From contig CAYLOD010000001.1 in the NCBI GenBank assembly GCA_964385235.1, positions 18,348 through 82,347 of the forward strand: a DNA stretch of 64,000 nucleotides. The letters are read 5' to 3'. The DNA comes from Pseudoruminococcus sp964385235. Lineage in GTDB: Bacteria; Bacillota; Clostridia; Oscillospirales; Acutalibacteraceae. Below are positions 50,593 through 60,425 of this stretch, piece after piece; position 1 is the stretch's first letter; every line of letters starts with the position of its first letter. The translations under genes and the position numbers were made by a program. Below the pieces are notes generated by a model. That model made no database searches, was not told the origin of the DNA, and saw only the letters and a list, made by a program, of their open reading frames with translations.

Positions 50593-51069
50593 ATGAGTAA
50601 AATATTAGTAGCTTATTTCAGTGCAAGCGGCGTGACTGCCGATGCGGCGAAAAAGATTGCCGAGCTGACGAACGCACAGCTTTATGAGATTCGTCCCGAA
50701 GTCCCCTATACGCAGGCGGATTTGAACTGGCAGGATAAAAATTCCCGCAGCTCTGTGGAAATGAGGGATAAGTCCTCCCGTCCGGCGATTGCGGATAACA
50801 CCGCGCCTGTCGCAAACAGTGATATTATTTGTCTTGGTTTTCCTATTTGGTGGTACACCGCGCCTACAATTATCAACACATTTCTGGAAAGCTATGACTT
50901 TTCCGGCAAAAAAATCGTTCTCTTTGCCACCTCAGGCAGCAGCGATTTCGGAAGCGCTTTGACAGACCTTAAAAGCAGCGTAAGCGGTAAGGCAAAGCTG
51001 ACAGAGGGAATTGTTGTACATGGCAAACAGGATTATGACACATGGGAAAAATGGGTAAAATCACTCTGA
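50593..51069 (+). CDS. Flavodoxin
   Basis: 158 residues. VAYFSASGVTADAAKKIAEL forms the FMN phosphate loop. ICLGFPIWWYTAPTIINTFL and LFATSGSSDFG are the isoalloxazine loops, as in flavodoxin_4. It would carry electrons in the redox operon. GGAGG before the ATG. Confidence 0.9.
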   Translation: MSKILVAYFSASGVTADAAKKIAELTNAQLYEIRPEVPYTQADLNWQDKNSRSSVEMRDKSSRPAIADNTAPVANSDIICLGFPIWWYTAPTIINTFLESYDFSGKKIVLFATSGSSDFGSALTDLKSSVSGKAKLTEGIVVHGKQDYDTWEKWVKSL

Positions 51070-51087
51070 AATCGAGAGGTGCTTGAC

Positions 51088-51495
51088 ATGAAGATTGCAA
51101 TACGCTATTATTCAAGAGGCGGCAATACGAAAAAAATTGCCGAAGCAATTTCCGAGGCTGTCGGAGTTGAAGCGGAAACGGTTTCAAAGCCGCTTTCGGA
51201 GGACGTTGATATTCTGTTTCTCGGAACAGCTCCGTATGCTTTTGATGTAGATGATGAAGTAAAAGCCTTTATAAACGGCATTGATGTTTCTGTCGGCAAA
51301 GCTGCCGTTTTCAGCACCTCCGCGGTAGTCAAATCAATCCGAAAATATGTGGAGAAGCTGTTTGCCGAAAAAGGTATTCCCCTTGCAAAAGAGGAATTTT
51401 CCTGCCGCGGATCCTTTGCGATGCTCCATAAAGGCAGACCGAACGAAGACGACCAAAGAGCAGCCGCCGACTTTGCAAGGGAGATCATATTATAA
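51088..51495 (+). CDS. Flavodoxin family protein
   Basis: 135 residues, shorter than the first copy. RYYSRGGNTKKIAEAISEAV is the FMN loop, followed by VDILFLGTAPYAFDVDDEVK and VFSTSAVVKSIRKYVEK. It is probably a second flavodoxin-like electron carrier or quinone reductase. The ATG at 51088 follows GAGAGGTG, which rules out the GTG at 51079. It is followed by the regulator after 15 nt. Confidence 0.85.
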   Translation: MKIAIRYYSRGGNTKKIAEAISEAVGVEAETVSKPLSEDVDILFLGTAPYAFDVDDEVKAFINGIDVSVGKAAVFSTSAVVKSIRKYVEKLFAEKGIPLAKEEFSCRGSFAMLHKGRPNEDDQRAAADFAREIIL

Positions 51496-51510
51496 GGAGA
51501 AGAAAACACG

Positions 51511-51990
51511 ATGGCGGATCGATTTGACCCACTAAAGCTTGAAAATCAAATATGCTTTCCCCTTTACGTCTGTTCTAAGGAAATCGTGAAAGCGTATAAG
51601 CCCTTTTTAGATGAGCTCGATCTCACCTATACGCAGTATATTACCATGATGGTGATGTGGGAGCATAAGGAACTGAGGGTAAAGGACGTCGGAAAGTTTT
51701 TATACTTGGATTCAAGCACATTAACGCCGCTTCTCAAAAGGTTGGAGGAAAAAGGATATGTAGCAAGACGGCGCTCTGAACATGATGAGCGTGATCTGAT
51801 AGTTTCAACCACCGCAAAGGGCGAGACGCTGAGAGAAAGAGCCCTGACGGTACCGCAGCGCCTCGCCGCCTGCGTAGATATTGAGCCGGAAAAGGCGCTG
51901 ACGCTGTATTCGATGCTTTATGAAATTATTGGGAAACTCAGACATACAAATTTGAAAGAAGGCGGAACAGATGGAAAAGGAAGGATTTGA
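51511..51990 (+). CDS. OhrR-type MarR family peroxide-sensing repressor
   Basis: 159 residues. FDPLKLENQICFPLY places a Cys at residue 15, as in OhrR, and Tyr19, Tyr29 and Tyr40 occur at the positions of the OhrR sensor tyrosines. The winged helix (VKDVGKFLYLDSSTLTPLLK, RRRSEHDERD) is the MarR DNA-binding part. It most likely represses this operon until Cys15 is oxidised by organic peroxide. A second Cys21 is extra. Its 3' end overlaps the radical SAM gene by 20 nt. Confidence 0.9.
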   Translation: MADRFDPLKLENQICFPLYVCSKEIVKAYKPFLDELDLTYTQYITMMVMWEHKELRVKDVGKFLYLDSSTLTPLLKRLEEKGYVARRRSEHDERDLIVSTTAKGETLRERALTVPQRLAACVDIEPEKALTLYSMLYEIIGKLRHTNLKEGGTDGKGRI

Positions 51991-53071
51991 TCTTGACGCC
52001 TATTTAAAAAAAGGCGTCGAAAATATTATCAAAGACGCATTAAAGGCTACCGCCACAAATCCAAGGGAAAGCGCTTATATGGCTCGTTTTGCACTCTCAA
52101 GCCGCGAAGCGTCGCGCAAACGGGCAAAAGCGGCGAAAAGCGGAGAACATATCCCGCCGTTTTTGATTGCCAGTATTACATCAAGCTGTAATCTCCACTG
52201 CGCGGGGTGTTATTCCCGTCAATTCCATGCTTGCAACGATGGTATGCCATCAAATCAACTGACCTGTGAAGATTGGAATAAGATATTCTCTGAAGCCGGA
52301 AGACTTGGCGTCAGCTTTATTTTACTCGCAGGCGGCGAACCGCTTCTGCGCCGGGACGTTATCGAAACTGCAGGAAACTATCCTGATATACTTTTCCCGG
52401 TTTTTACAAACGGCACGCTCCTTGATGACGGATATATGAAACTTTTCGATGAAAAGCGTAATCTGCTGCCGGTTATCAGCATCGAGGGGCAGCAGGAAAA
52501 GACTGACGAGCGGCGCGGAAACGGCGTCTATGACAGAGTAAAATCAGCCATGAAAAACATTCGGAATAATCATTTGATTTTCGGTGTTTCCGTTACCGCG
52601 ACAACCGCTAACCTGCGAGAAATCACCGACAATGAATTTCTCGATGATCTGCGCGTTAACGGCTGTAAAACTGTCATCTATGTGGAATTTGTGCCTGTGT
52701 CGGGGGAAGCAACGAGTCTGGCTCCCGGCGAAGAGGAACGGTTATATCTACAAAATCGCTTGACCGAGGTTAGAGCAGAATATCCCGATATGCTCTTTTT
52801 CTCATTTCCCGGCGACGAGAAAATCTCCGCGGGATGTCTCGCGGCAGGGCGTGGATTTTTTCACATCAACTCTCACGGCGGTGCCGAACCATGCCCATTT
52901 TCACCTTACTCCGATACCAATGTAAAAAATACATCTCTTCTGGATGCGCTGCACTCCCCTCTGTTTACATCTCTGCGTGAACAAAACATCTTAATGGAGT
53001 ATCACAGCGGCGGCTGCGTTCTCTTTGAGAAAAGGGATATGGTTGAGACGCTTTTAACAGGCGGTCACTGA
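51971..53071 (+). CDS. Radical SAM protein of unknown function in the redox operon
   Basis: 366 residues. Cys73, Cys77 and Cys80 in SSCNLHCAGCYS are the CxxxCxxC [4Fe-4S]-SAM motif; LAGGEPLLRRDV binds SAM. Later Cys in SAGCLAAGRG, GGAEPCPFSP and HSGGCVLF suggest a partial SPASM-like auxiliary cluster. About 60 Lys/Arg-rich residues precede the motif. The substrate is not predicted, and no ribosomal peptide or cofactor gene is adjacent. The ATG overlaps the ohrR-like gene. Confidence 0.9.
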   Translation: MEKEGFDLDAYLKKGVENIIKDALKATATNPRESAYMARFALSSREASRKRAKAAKSGEHIPPFLIASITSSCNLHCAGCYSRQFHACNDGMPSNQLTCEDWNKIFSEAGRLGVSFILLAGGEPLLRRDVIETAGNYPDILFPVFTNGTLLDDGYMKLFDEKRNLLPVISIEGQQEKTDERRGNGVYDRVKSAMKNIRNNHLIFGVSVTATTANLREITDNEFLDDLRVNGCKTVIYVEFVPVSGEATSLAPGEEERLYLQNRLTEVRAEYPDMLFFSFPGDEKISAGCLAAGRGFFHINSHGGAEPCPFSPYSDTNVKNTSLLDALHSPLFTSLREQNILMEYHSGGCVLFEKRDMVETLLTGGH

Positions 53072-53090
53072 AGAATGGAGGCTTATACAT

Positions 53091-53771
53091 ATGACTCGAC
53101 AAAAGCCGCGTATGCCGGAGATAGGCGAAGCAATATTCTGCATTGCCTATCTGGCGTTTGATGTGGTCGCTGCCATTGTGTTCTTTGCAAACGCGAACGG
53201 ACGAGCGACTATTCTTCTCTTTGGCGCGCTGACTGTTATTCTCGGCGGCGGGGACGCTTTTCATCTGGTGCCTCGGATAATAAAGGCATTTCACGGAGAT
53301 TCCCCAAGGGTTCAATGGTGGTCAGGACTTGGCCTGATGTTGTCGTCCATCACCATGACGATTTTTTATGTACTGCTGTTCTATGTATGGAGATCGATTT
53401 TCCCGAATCTTTCATACCCGTCGGCGCTGCTTGCACTGACGTGGGTCAGCGCAGTGATTCGCATTGTGATGTGCCTGTTTCCTCAAAATAACTGGTTCCG
53501 CCCGGAGGGAAATCCGAAGTGGGGAATTTACAGGAACCTTCCTTTTGCTGTAACAGGACTTTGCCTTGTTATTCTGTTTATCCTTTCCGGAAATATCGGA
53601 GGGTACAGACTATGGCAGATGTCCGTTGCCATTATAATCAGTTTTGTATGTTACTTCCCTGTGGTGATCTGGGGAAAGAAAAAACCGATGGTTGGAATGC
53701 TGATGATGCCTAAAACAATCGCATATGTCTGGATGATTAGTCTGGGCCTAAGTCTGATAAATAAATTGTAA
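53091..53771 (+). CDS. Unknown multi-pass membrane protein
   Basis: 226 residues with about seven hydrophobic helices (for example AIFCIAYLAFDVVAAIVFFA, LLFGALTVILGGGDAFHLV, AVTGLCLVILFILSGNIGGY). GGGDAFHLVPRI has a conserved-looking Asp and His in a membrane context, and FPQNNWFRPEGNPKWG is a loop. No family was recognised. It is the last gene before the terminator and may be a partner of the radical SAM enzyme. GGAGG lies 9 nt before the ATG. Confidence 0.8.
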   Translation: MTRQKPRMPEIGEAIFCIAYLAFDVVAAIVFFANANGRATILLFGALTVILGGGDAFHLVPRIIKAFHGDSPRVQWWSGLGLMLSSITMTIFYVLLFYVWRSIFPNLSYPSALLALTWVSAVIRIVMCLFPQNNWFRPEGNPKWGIYRNLPFAVTGLCLVILFILSGNIGGYRLWQMSVAIIISFVCYFPVVIWGKKKPMVGMLMMPKTIAYVWMISLGLSLINKL

Positions 53772-53792
53772 TGCCGTTTCACTATGATAAAA

Positions 53793-54164
53793 TTAAGCAA
53801 ATACCTCCCGTATTTCACAGTGGGAGGTATTTTTCTTATTCGGTAAAGCGGAATTTAATTCTTTCGCTGTCTGTTTCGCAAGGCACAGCGCGTTTCTAAA
53901 CAGTTGATTTGCTTTTTTCCCTCTTGTAACCCGAGATTGACATTTTCCCATACTCTCCCCTTCCATCAGGTAGATTTCAAAGAAAACATATGTAATTCTG
54001 CTGCTTAAAGGTGCAAAGCGCCTGTAAGCCGCGCTCTCCGTTTCCAAAGTAATACAGTCCTCCGCTTTTCTTTTTCCCGTATTGACAACTGTTTCTCCGT
54101 ATATTTTGTCTGTTTGTCCATGAAGCTCATGGAAGTCTGCCGCTCTTGCCGATTTGCCTGTCAT
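53793..54164 (-). CDS. Possible hypothetical protein between two terminators
   Basis: A 123-codon frame with no known motif. The C-terminal half (MGKCQSRVTRGKKANQLFRN and following) is basic and follows GGGGAGAG, so a shorter protein starting at about 53955 is also possible. The end overlaps the terminator stem at 53799, and the upstream end has no good promoter or ribosome site. It may be a short gene or chance. Confidence 0.3.
   Translation of the reverse strand: MTGKSARAADFHELHGQTDKIYGETVVNTGKRKAEDCITLETESAAYRRFAPLSSRITYVFFEIYLMEGESMGKCQSRVTRGKKANQLFRNALCLAKQTAKELNSALPNKKNTSHCEIREVFA
53799..53836. terminator. Terminator of the redox operon
   Basis: AAATACCTCCC (53799-53809) pairs with GGGAGGTATTT (53822-53832), followed by TTCTT on the plus strand. 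Confidence 0.88.
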
Positions 54165-54184
54165 ATCAGTGTCATTTCCGATAT

Positions 54185-54226
54185 AAAAATGCTGTGCAAC
54201 AGAATAATCCTTTGCACAGCATTTTT
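54185..54226. terminator. Bidirectional terminator-like hairpin
   Basis: AAAAATGCTGTGCAA (54185-54199) and TTGCACAGCATTTTT (54212-54226) form a perfect 15-bp stem with a 12-nt loop. Confidence 0.85.
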
Positions 54227-54291
54227 ACTTTAAAATAGCGATTATTATTTTTTACAAATGCTTCATTACGGCTCGCGACCCCTTAAAACGC

Positions 54292-55782
54292 TCAATCCTT
54301 TAAGCTCGTATAGCCCATAAGATATTCGTCAACATCTGCGGCGGCATTTCTTCCCTCTCTGATCGCCCAGACTACAAGTGACTGGCCTCTGTGCATATCG
54401 CCCGCTGTGAATACCTTGTCAACATTCGTCATATATTTGCCCGTTTCCGTCGCGACATTACTGCGCGCGTTCGTTTCGACGCCGAATGCCTCGACAACAT
54501 ACGGCTTAGGTCCCAAAAATCCTGCGGCGATCAGAACAAGATCCGCCTCAATATACTGCTCGGAACCCTCTACTGTCTGCATTAAGTTTCTTCCGGAATT
54601 TTCGTCCCTGACAAACTTAACACTGACCGTCACAACTCCCTTAAGACTGCCGTTATCGTCCTTTACAAATTCCTTGACCGTTGTCTGATAACGCCGGGGA
54701 TCGGAACCGAATAAAGCTATTGCCTCCTCCTGACCGTAGTCGGTCTTGCAGATACGGGGCCACTCGGGCCACGGGTTGTTATCGGCTCTTGTGTCGGGCA
54801 GTTTAGGCATCATTTCAAGCTGAACCACCGACTTGCAGCCATGACGTACAGACGTGCCTACGCAGTCGTTTCCCGTATCGCCGCCGCCTATAATTACTAC
54901 ATTCTTATCCTTGGCGGAAATGTAGCTGTTATCCTCAAGATTTGAATTGAGCAGACTTTTTGTTGTAGACTTCAGAAAATCAACCGCAAAGTAAATTCCG
55001 TTCGCATCTCTGCCGGGAGCGTTGATGTCGCGCGGATTGCCCGCTCCGCAGGCGAGAACGACCGCGTCATAGTCATTCATTATCGACTCCGCGTCAACAT
55101 TTTCACCTACATCGGCATTTGTAACAAAGCTGACACCCTCCGCCTTCATAAGCCCGACACGTCTGTCAATAATGTTCTTTTCGAGCTTCATATTAGGTAT
55201 GCCGTACATGAGCAGTCCGCCGACGCGGTCGTCCTTTTCGTAGACGGTTACGCTGTGTCCTCTCATATTGAGCTGTGCGGCGCACGCAAGGCCCGACGGT
55301 CCCGAACCGATCACGGCAACTTTCTTACCTGTTCTGACCTTTGGAGGGTTTGGCTTTATCATGCCAGTTCTAAATGCGTTTTCGACAATGAAGTTCTCGT
55401 TCTCCTTGACGCTTACGGGATTTCCGTTGAGTCCGCAGGTGCAGGCAGCCTCGCAAAGCGCGGGACAAACTCTCGATGTAAATTCGGGAAAATTATTTGT
55501 AATCAAAAGGCGATGAGCGGCAGCGTCAAATTCTCCTGTGTATACAAGCTCGTTCCACTCGGGGATAAGATTGTTGAGCGGACAGCCCGAAACCATTCCC
55601 ATTATCGGCTGTCCGTTCTGGCAAAACGGCACGCCGCAGTCCATACACCTTGCAGCCTGCTGACGGCGCTCGTCGGCCTGCATAGGTGTGTGAAACTCGT
55701 TAAAGCTCTTTATTCTCTCAAGAGGTTCAACGCCCGGATTGTTTTTTCTCTCATATTCCAAAAAACCTGTTGGTTTAGCCAT
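54292..55782 (-). CDS. gltD: Glutamate synthase (NADPH) small subunit
   Basis: 496 residues. The N-terminal Cys set (CMDCGVPFCQ, SGCPLNN, CPALCEAACTCGL) binds the [4Fe-4S] clusters. VIGSGPSGLACAAQL and VIIGGGDTGNDC are the FAD and NADPH sites, and FTAGDMHRGQSLVVWAIREG ends the fold. It passes electrons from NADPH to the GltB subunit. It starts 14 nt after gltB in the same operon. Confidence 0.96.
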   Translation of the reverse strand: MAKPTGFLEYERKNNPGVEPLERIKSFNEFHTPMQADERRQQAARCMDCGVPFCQNGQPIMGMVSGCPLNNLIPEWNELVYTGEFDAAAHRLLITNNFPEFTSRVCPALCEAACTCGLNGNPVSVKENENFIVENAFRTGMIKPNPPKVRTGKKVAVIGSGPSGLACAAQLNMRGHSVTVYEKDDRVGGLLMYGIPNMKLEKNIIDRRVGLMKAEGVSFVTNADVGENVDAESIMNDYDAVVLACGAGNPRDINAPGRDANGIYFAVDFLKSTTKSLLNSNLEDNSYISAKDKNVVIIGGGDTGNDCVGTSVRHGCKSVVQLEMMPKLPDTRADNNPWPEWPRICKTDYGQEEAIALFGSDPRRYQTTVKEFVKDDNGSLKGVVTVSVKFVRDENSGRNLMQTVEGSEQYIEADLVLIAAGFLGPKPYVVEAFGVETNARSNVATETGKYMTNVDKVFTAGDMHRGQSLVVWAIREGRNAAADVDEYLMGYTSLKD

Positions 55783-55796
55783 TTTATCCGCCTCCC

Positions 55797-58700
55797 TTAC
55801 TTTCTTGTGCTCGCGTAAAACGCTTCGATTTTTGCCTGTTCGGGACTCATGCCCTTTTCTTCCATTACAAATATAGACTGCATCATCTTGGCATAATCAT
55901 TCGGAAGAATTTTTTTGAATTTCGGCAGGTACCGCTCGAAGTTTTCAAGTATCTCCCTGCCTTTAGGCGAACCCGTTGCCTCGACGTGTTCCTGAATTAT
56001 CTCCCTGAGCTCGGCAATATCGTACTTGCTCTTGACGCCGCTGATAGTGACAAGCTCCTTGTTCATCTTCATGTACAAGTCGGAATCCTCGTCAAGAACA
56101 TAGGCGATGCCGCCGCTCATGCCGGCCGCAAAGTTTTTGCCTGTTTTGCCGAGAACAACTACTCTGCCGCCCGTCATATACTCACAGCCGTGGTCGCCGA
56201 CGCCCTCGACGACAGCGATCGCTCCCGAGTTCCTCACGCAGAAGCGTTCGCCCGCTACACCGCTGATAAACGCCTTGCCGCTCGTCGCGCCGTACAAGGC
56301 AACATTACCTATAATTATATTCTCATCTCTTTTAAAGCATGAGCCCTTGGGCGGATACACATACAGCTTGCCGCCCGAAAGCCCCTTGCCGAAGTAGTCG
56401 TTGCTGTCGCCCTCAAGCTCAAGCGTAAGCCCCTTCGGAATAAACGCGCCGAAGCTCTGACCGCCCGCTCCGTGGCATTTTACGACATAGAAGTCGTCGT
56501 CAAGCGTGTTGTCATGATAGCGTCTTGTAATCTCAGAGCCGAATATAGTACCGACAGTGCGGTCGGTATTTGTGACGTCTATTTCAATAGTCTTTTTCGT
56601 CTTATTTTTAAGCGCGGAAGCCATCTTCTTGAGTATGACCCTTTCATCGACGGTTTTTTCAAGCTCAAAATCAAACTTGTCAGCGGGAACGAAGATTCTC
56701 GCGACGTCAGACCCGACATAGGGATTGTTAAGGATATTGGTCAAGTCGAGCCGATTATCCTTTGATTTCAACCCGGACTCTTTAACTCTGAGCAGATCCG
56801 AACGTCCGACAAGCTCATCTACCGTCCTTATGCCGAGCTTTGCCATATATTCGCGCAGTTCCTGAGCTATAAAGTGCATAAAGTTGATAACATATTCGGG
56901 CTTGCCTCTGAATTTTTTGCGAAGCTCGGGATTTTGGGTAGCTATGCCTACAGGGCAGGTGTCGAGATTGCATACACGCATCATTACGCAGCCCATAGTG
57001 ACAAGCGGAGCTGTAGCAAAGCCGTATTCCTCCGCACCGAGCAGCGCCGCAACAAGAACGTCGCGTCCTGTCATAAGCTTGCCGTCAGTTTCTATGACCA
57101 CCTTAGAGCGCAAACCGTTCATTATGAGCGTCTGATGTGTTTCCGCAAGTCCGAGCTCCCACGGGAGGCCTGCGTTATAGATAGAGTTCCTCGGAGCGGC
57201 GCCCGTACCGCCGTCATAGCCGGAGATTAAAACAACGCCCGCTCCTGCCTTTGCGACACCCGCGGCTATAGTACCGACGCCCGCCTCGGAAACAAGCTTA
57301 ACGGATATTCGGGCGTCTTTGTTGGCGTTTTTAAGATCATATATAAGTTGCGCAAGGTCCTCGATAGAATATATATCGTGGTGAGGCGGCGGAGAAATAA
57401 GACCTACGCCGGGGGTCGAATGCCTTGTTTTCGCTATCCACGGATAAACCTTTTTGCCGGGAAGATGACCTCCCTCGCCCGGCTTCGCGCCCTGTGCCAT
57501 TTTGATCTGGATCTCCTGAGCGCTGACGAGATATTCTGATGTGACGCCGAAACGGCCCGACGCTACCTGCTTTATAGCGGAGCAGCGGTTGACGCCGTCC
57601 TCGCCTACGGTGAGGCGTTCTATATCCTCGCCGCCCTCGCCGGAGTTTGACTTGCCGCCGATGGTATTCATGGCGATAGCCATTGTTTCGTGAGCCTCCT
57701 GAGATATGGAGCCGTATGACATAGCGCCTGTTTTAAACCTGTGGCAGATGCTCTCCACGCTCTCAACCTCGTCGATAGGTATACCCCCGTCATCGGGGTA
57801 GTTGAACTCGAGAAGGCTTCTGAGGTTCATATGTCTGTCCTCTCTGTTGACAGCCTCGGAATACTGCTTGAACATTTCATAGTTGCAGGTTCTCGTAGAT
57901 TCCTGAAGAAGATGTATGGTTTCGGGATTATAGAGATGCTCCTCCTTACCGCTTCTCAGCTTGTGGCTGCCCGCGCTGTTGACCTCCAGAAGCACGTTAA
58001 GGTCGAGCGGGTCAAACGCGGAAGCATGGAGCTTTTCCGAGCGTCTGCTTATATCGTCAAGCGTAATGCCGCCGACACGGCTTACCGTGTTTGTAAAGTA
58101 TTTGTCTATAACTTCTTTGGATATGCCTATTGCCTCAAAAATTTTAGAACCGAGATATGACCTGATAGTTGAGATACCCATTTTTGACGCTATCTTGACA
58201 ATGCCGTGAAGTATCGAAGCATTATAGTCATATACGGCCGCATAGTAGTCCTTATCGAGGGCGCCCGTATCGACGAGATTGCGGATAGTTTCCTGAGCGA
58301 GATACGGGTTAATGGCAGCCGCGCCGAAGCCGAGAAGCGTCGCGAAATGATGAACCTCACACGGCTCCGCGCTCTCAAGGATCATCGAAACGGAGGTTCT
58401 TTTCTTGGTTGAAACAAGGTGCTGCTGGAGCGCCGAAACCGCAAGAAGCGACGGGATCGCCACATGATATTCGTCAACGTCCCTGTCGGAGAGTATGAGA
58501 ATATTAGCTCCGTCCTTATACGCTCTGTCAGCCTTGAGATAAAGCTGTTCGATGGCCTTTGCAAGGTTCGTGTTCTTATAATATGTGATCGGTATTACCT
58601 CTGTTTTAAGTCCGGGTATGTTAAGGTTCTTTATTTTAAGCATATCCGTATTTGTTAATATCGGATTGTATATCTTCAGGACGTGGCAGTTTTCGGGCTT

Positions 58701-60359
58701 TTCCTTGAGTATATTGCCGTCGCTTCCTATGTAGACGCTCGTGTCGGTGACTATTTCCTCGCGAATAGCGTCAAACGGAGGGTTTGTTACCTGCGCGAAA
58801 AGCTGCTTAAAGTAGTTGAACAGCGGGACGTCGGCATTTGAAAGCGGGGGCAGCGGACAGTCCGCGCCCATTGCCGCGACAGGCTCCGAGCCGTTCTTAG
58901 CCATAGGAAGTATGCTCGTTCTTATCTGCTCGTATGTATATCCGAATGCCTTTTGCAGACGCACAAGCTGTTCGTTGTCAAGCTGGGTAACATTCTTGTT
59001 CGGGATCTTAAGATCCTTGAGGTAAATAAGATTATTGTCGAGCCACTCTCCGTATGGCTGTCTCTGGGCATAGTGGTCCTTAATATCCCCGTCGTCTATA
59101 AGCTTGCCCTTTATGGTGTCAACGAGAAGCATTTTGCCGGGACGCAGACGCTCCTTGACAAGAATCTTTTCGGGCGGAATATCTATGCAACCGACCTCAG
59201 ACGAAAGAATGAGGAAGCCGTCTGTTGTAATATAATATCTTGACGGTCTGAGACCGTTTCTGTCGAGTACGGCGCCCATAATATCGCCGTCGGAGAAAAT
59301 AATCGACGCGGGGCCGTCCCACGGTTCCATCATTGTCGCGTAGTACTGATAGAAATCACGCCTTGCGCTTGATATGGTCTTGTTGTTTTCCCACGGCTCG
59401 GGAATGGTTATCATCACCGCGAGAGGAAGCGGAACGCCCGCCATCATCATGAACTCAAGGGAATTATCAAGACGCGCCGAGTCGGAGCCGTTTGTATCCA
59501 CTATCGGGAACACCTTGTCTATATCGTCCCCGAAAATATCACTCGATATGGATTCCTCTCTCGCAAGCATTCTGTCGGCATTTCCCGTAATAGTATTTAT
59601 CTCGCCGTTATGCACGATAATGCGGTTCGGGTGCGCCTTCTGCCAGCTCGGGTTTGTATTAGTGCTGAACCGGCTGTGAACAGTCGCGATAGCCGAGGTA
59701 TATTTTTCGCTTTGCAGGTCGCAGAAGAATCTGCGAAGCTCCTTGACAAGGAACATACCCTTATATACAATAGTCCTGCTCGAAAGCGAAACGACATAAG
59801 TTTCCTCGTTGCTCTGCTCGAATACGCGCCTCGCTATGTACAGCTTTCTGTCAAAGGGAAGTCCCTTTTCAACATTAGCGGGACGCTTGACAAACGCCTG
59901 CATGATGCAGGGCATACTTTCAAGCGCCTTCTGCCCGAGAACGGAGGGATTAGTCGGGACGGCTCTCCAGCCGAGGAAGTCCATGCCCTCCTTTTTAATA
60001 ACTATCTCAAAGAGCTTCATAGCCTGCATTCTTTTGAGATTATTTTGCGGGAAGAAAAACATACCGATGCCGTAATCTCTTTCTTCGCCGATGTCAAAGC
60101 CGAGCCCGGCGGTAGCTTCCTTAAAAAACTCATGTGAAATCTGCAAAAGAATGCCGACGCCGTCGCCGGTCTTTCCCTCCGCGTCCTTGCCGGCGCGGTG
60201 TTCAAGGGTTTCAACGATGCTCAAGGCATTATCAACGACCTGACGTGACTTGATTCCTTTGATATTGACTACAGAACCTATGCCGCAGTTATCATGCTCG
60301 AAACGCGGGTCGTAAAGGCCCTGCTTGGCAAAGGGTTCCTGATTTCTGAAATTATCCAT
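55797..60359 (-). CDS. gltB: Glutamate synthase large subunit
   Basis: 1520 residues. The glutaminase nucleophile is Cys25 in DNCGIGSV, exposed by removal of a short propeptide. Then come the central domain, the FMN domain (GGHLPGKKVYPWIAKTRHST, LISGYDGGTGAAP), a 3Fe-4S motif (CVMMRVCNLDTCPVG) and the GXGXG beta-helix (FIPKGLTLELEGDSNDY). It forms two glutamates from glutamine and 2-oxoglutarate. The start ATG at 60359 is the family start, with AAGGAG 12 nt upstream, which is long. Confidence 0.96.
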   Translation of the reverse strand: MDNFRNQEPFAKQGLYDPRFEHDNCGIGSVVNIKGIKSRQVVDNALSIVETLEHRAGKDAEGKTGDGVGILLQISHEFFKEATAGLGFDIGEERDYGIGMFFFPQNNLKRMQAMKLFEIVIKKEGMDFLGWRAVPTNPSVLGQKALESMPCIMQAFVKRPANVEKGLPFDRKLYIARRVFEQSNEETYVVSLSSRTIVYKGMFLVKELRRFFCDLQSEKYTSAIATVHSRFSTNTNPSWQKAHPNRIIVHNGEINTITGNADRMLAREESISSDIFGDDIDKVFPIVDTNGSDSARLDNSLEFMMMAGVPLPLAVMITIPEPWENNKTISSARRDFYQYYATMMEPWDGPASIIFSDGDIMGAVLDRNGLRPSRYYITTDGFLILSSEVGCIDIPPEKILVKERLRPGKMLLVDTIKGKLIDDGDIKDHYAQRQPYGEWLDNNLIYLKDLKIPNKNVTQLDNEQLVRLQKAFGYTYEQIRTSILPMAKNGSEPVAAMGADCPLPPLSNADVPLFNYFKQLFAQVTNPPFDAIREEIVTDTSVYIGSDGNILKEKPENCHVLKIYNPILTNTDMLKIKNLNIPGLKTEVIPITYYKNTNLAKAIEQLYLKADRAYKDGANILILSDRDVDEYHVAIPSLLAVSALQQHLVSTKKRTSVSMILESAEPCEVHHFATLLGFGAAAINPYLAQETIRNLVDTGALDKDYYAAVYDYNASILHGIVKIASKMGISTIRSYLGSKIFEAIGISKEVIDKYFTNTVSRVGGITLDDISRRSEKLHASAFDPLDLNVLLEVNSAGSHKLRSGKEEHLYNPETIHLLQESTRTCNYEMFKQYSEAVNREDRHMNLRSLLEFNYPDDGGIPIDEVESVESICHRFKTGAMSYGSISQEAHETMAIAMNTIGGKSNSGEGGEDIERLTVGEDGVNRCSAIKQVASGRFGVTSEYLVSAQEIQIKMAQGAKPGEGGHLPGKKVYPWIAKTRHSTPGVGLISPPPHHDIYSIEDLAQLIYDLKNANKDARISVKLVSEAGVGTIAAGVAKAGAGVVLISGYDGGTGAAPRNSIYNAGLPWELGLAETHQTLIMNGLRSKVVIETDGKLMTGRDVLVAALLGAEEYGFATAPLVTMGCVMMRVCNLDTCPVGIATQNPELRKKFRGKPEYVINFMHFIAQELREYMAKLGIRTVDELVGRSDLLRVKESGLKSKDNRLDLTNILNNPYVGSDVARIFVPADKFDFELEKTVDERVILKKMASALKNKTKKTIEIDVTNTDRTVGTIFGSEITRRYHDNTLDDDFYVVKCHGAGGQSFGAFIPKGLTLELEGDSNDYFGKGLSGGKLYVYPPKGSCFKRDENIIIGNVALYGATSGKAFISGVAGERFCVRNSGAIAVVEGVGDHGCEYMTGGRVVVLGKTGKNFAAGMSGGIAYVLDEDSDLYMKMNKELVTISGVKSKYDIAELREIIQEHVEATGSPKGREILENFERYLPKFKKILPNDYAKMMQSIFVMEEKGMSPEQAKIEAFYASTRK

Positions 60360-60425
60360 CAGTGGTCTTTTCTCCTTTAAATTATTTATCGGAAAAAATG
60401 CGCCCACCATAAAAGTCCATCCCAT

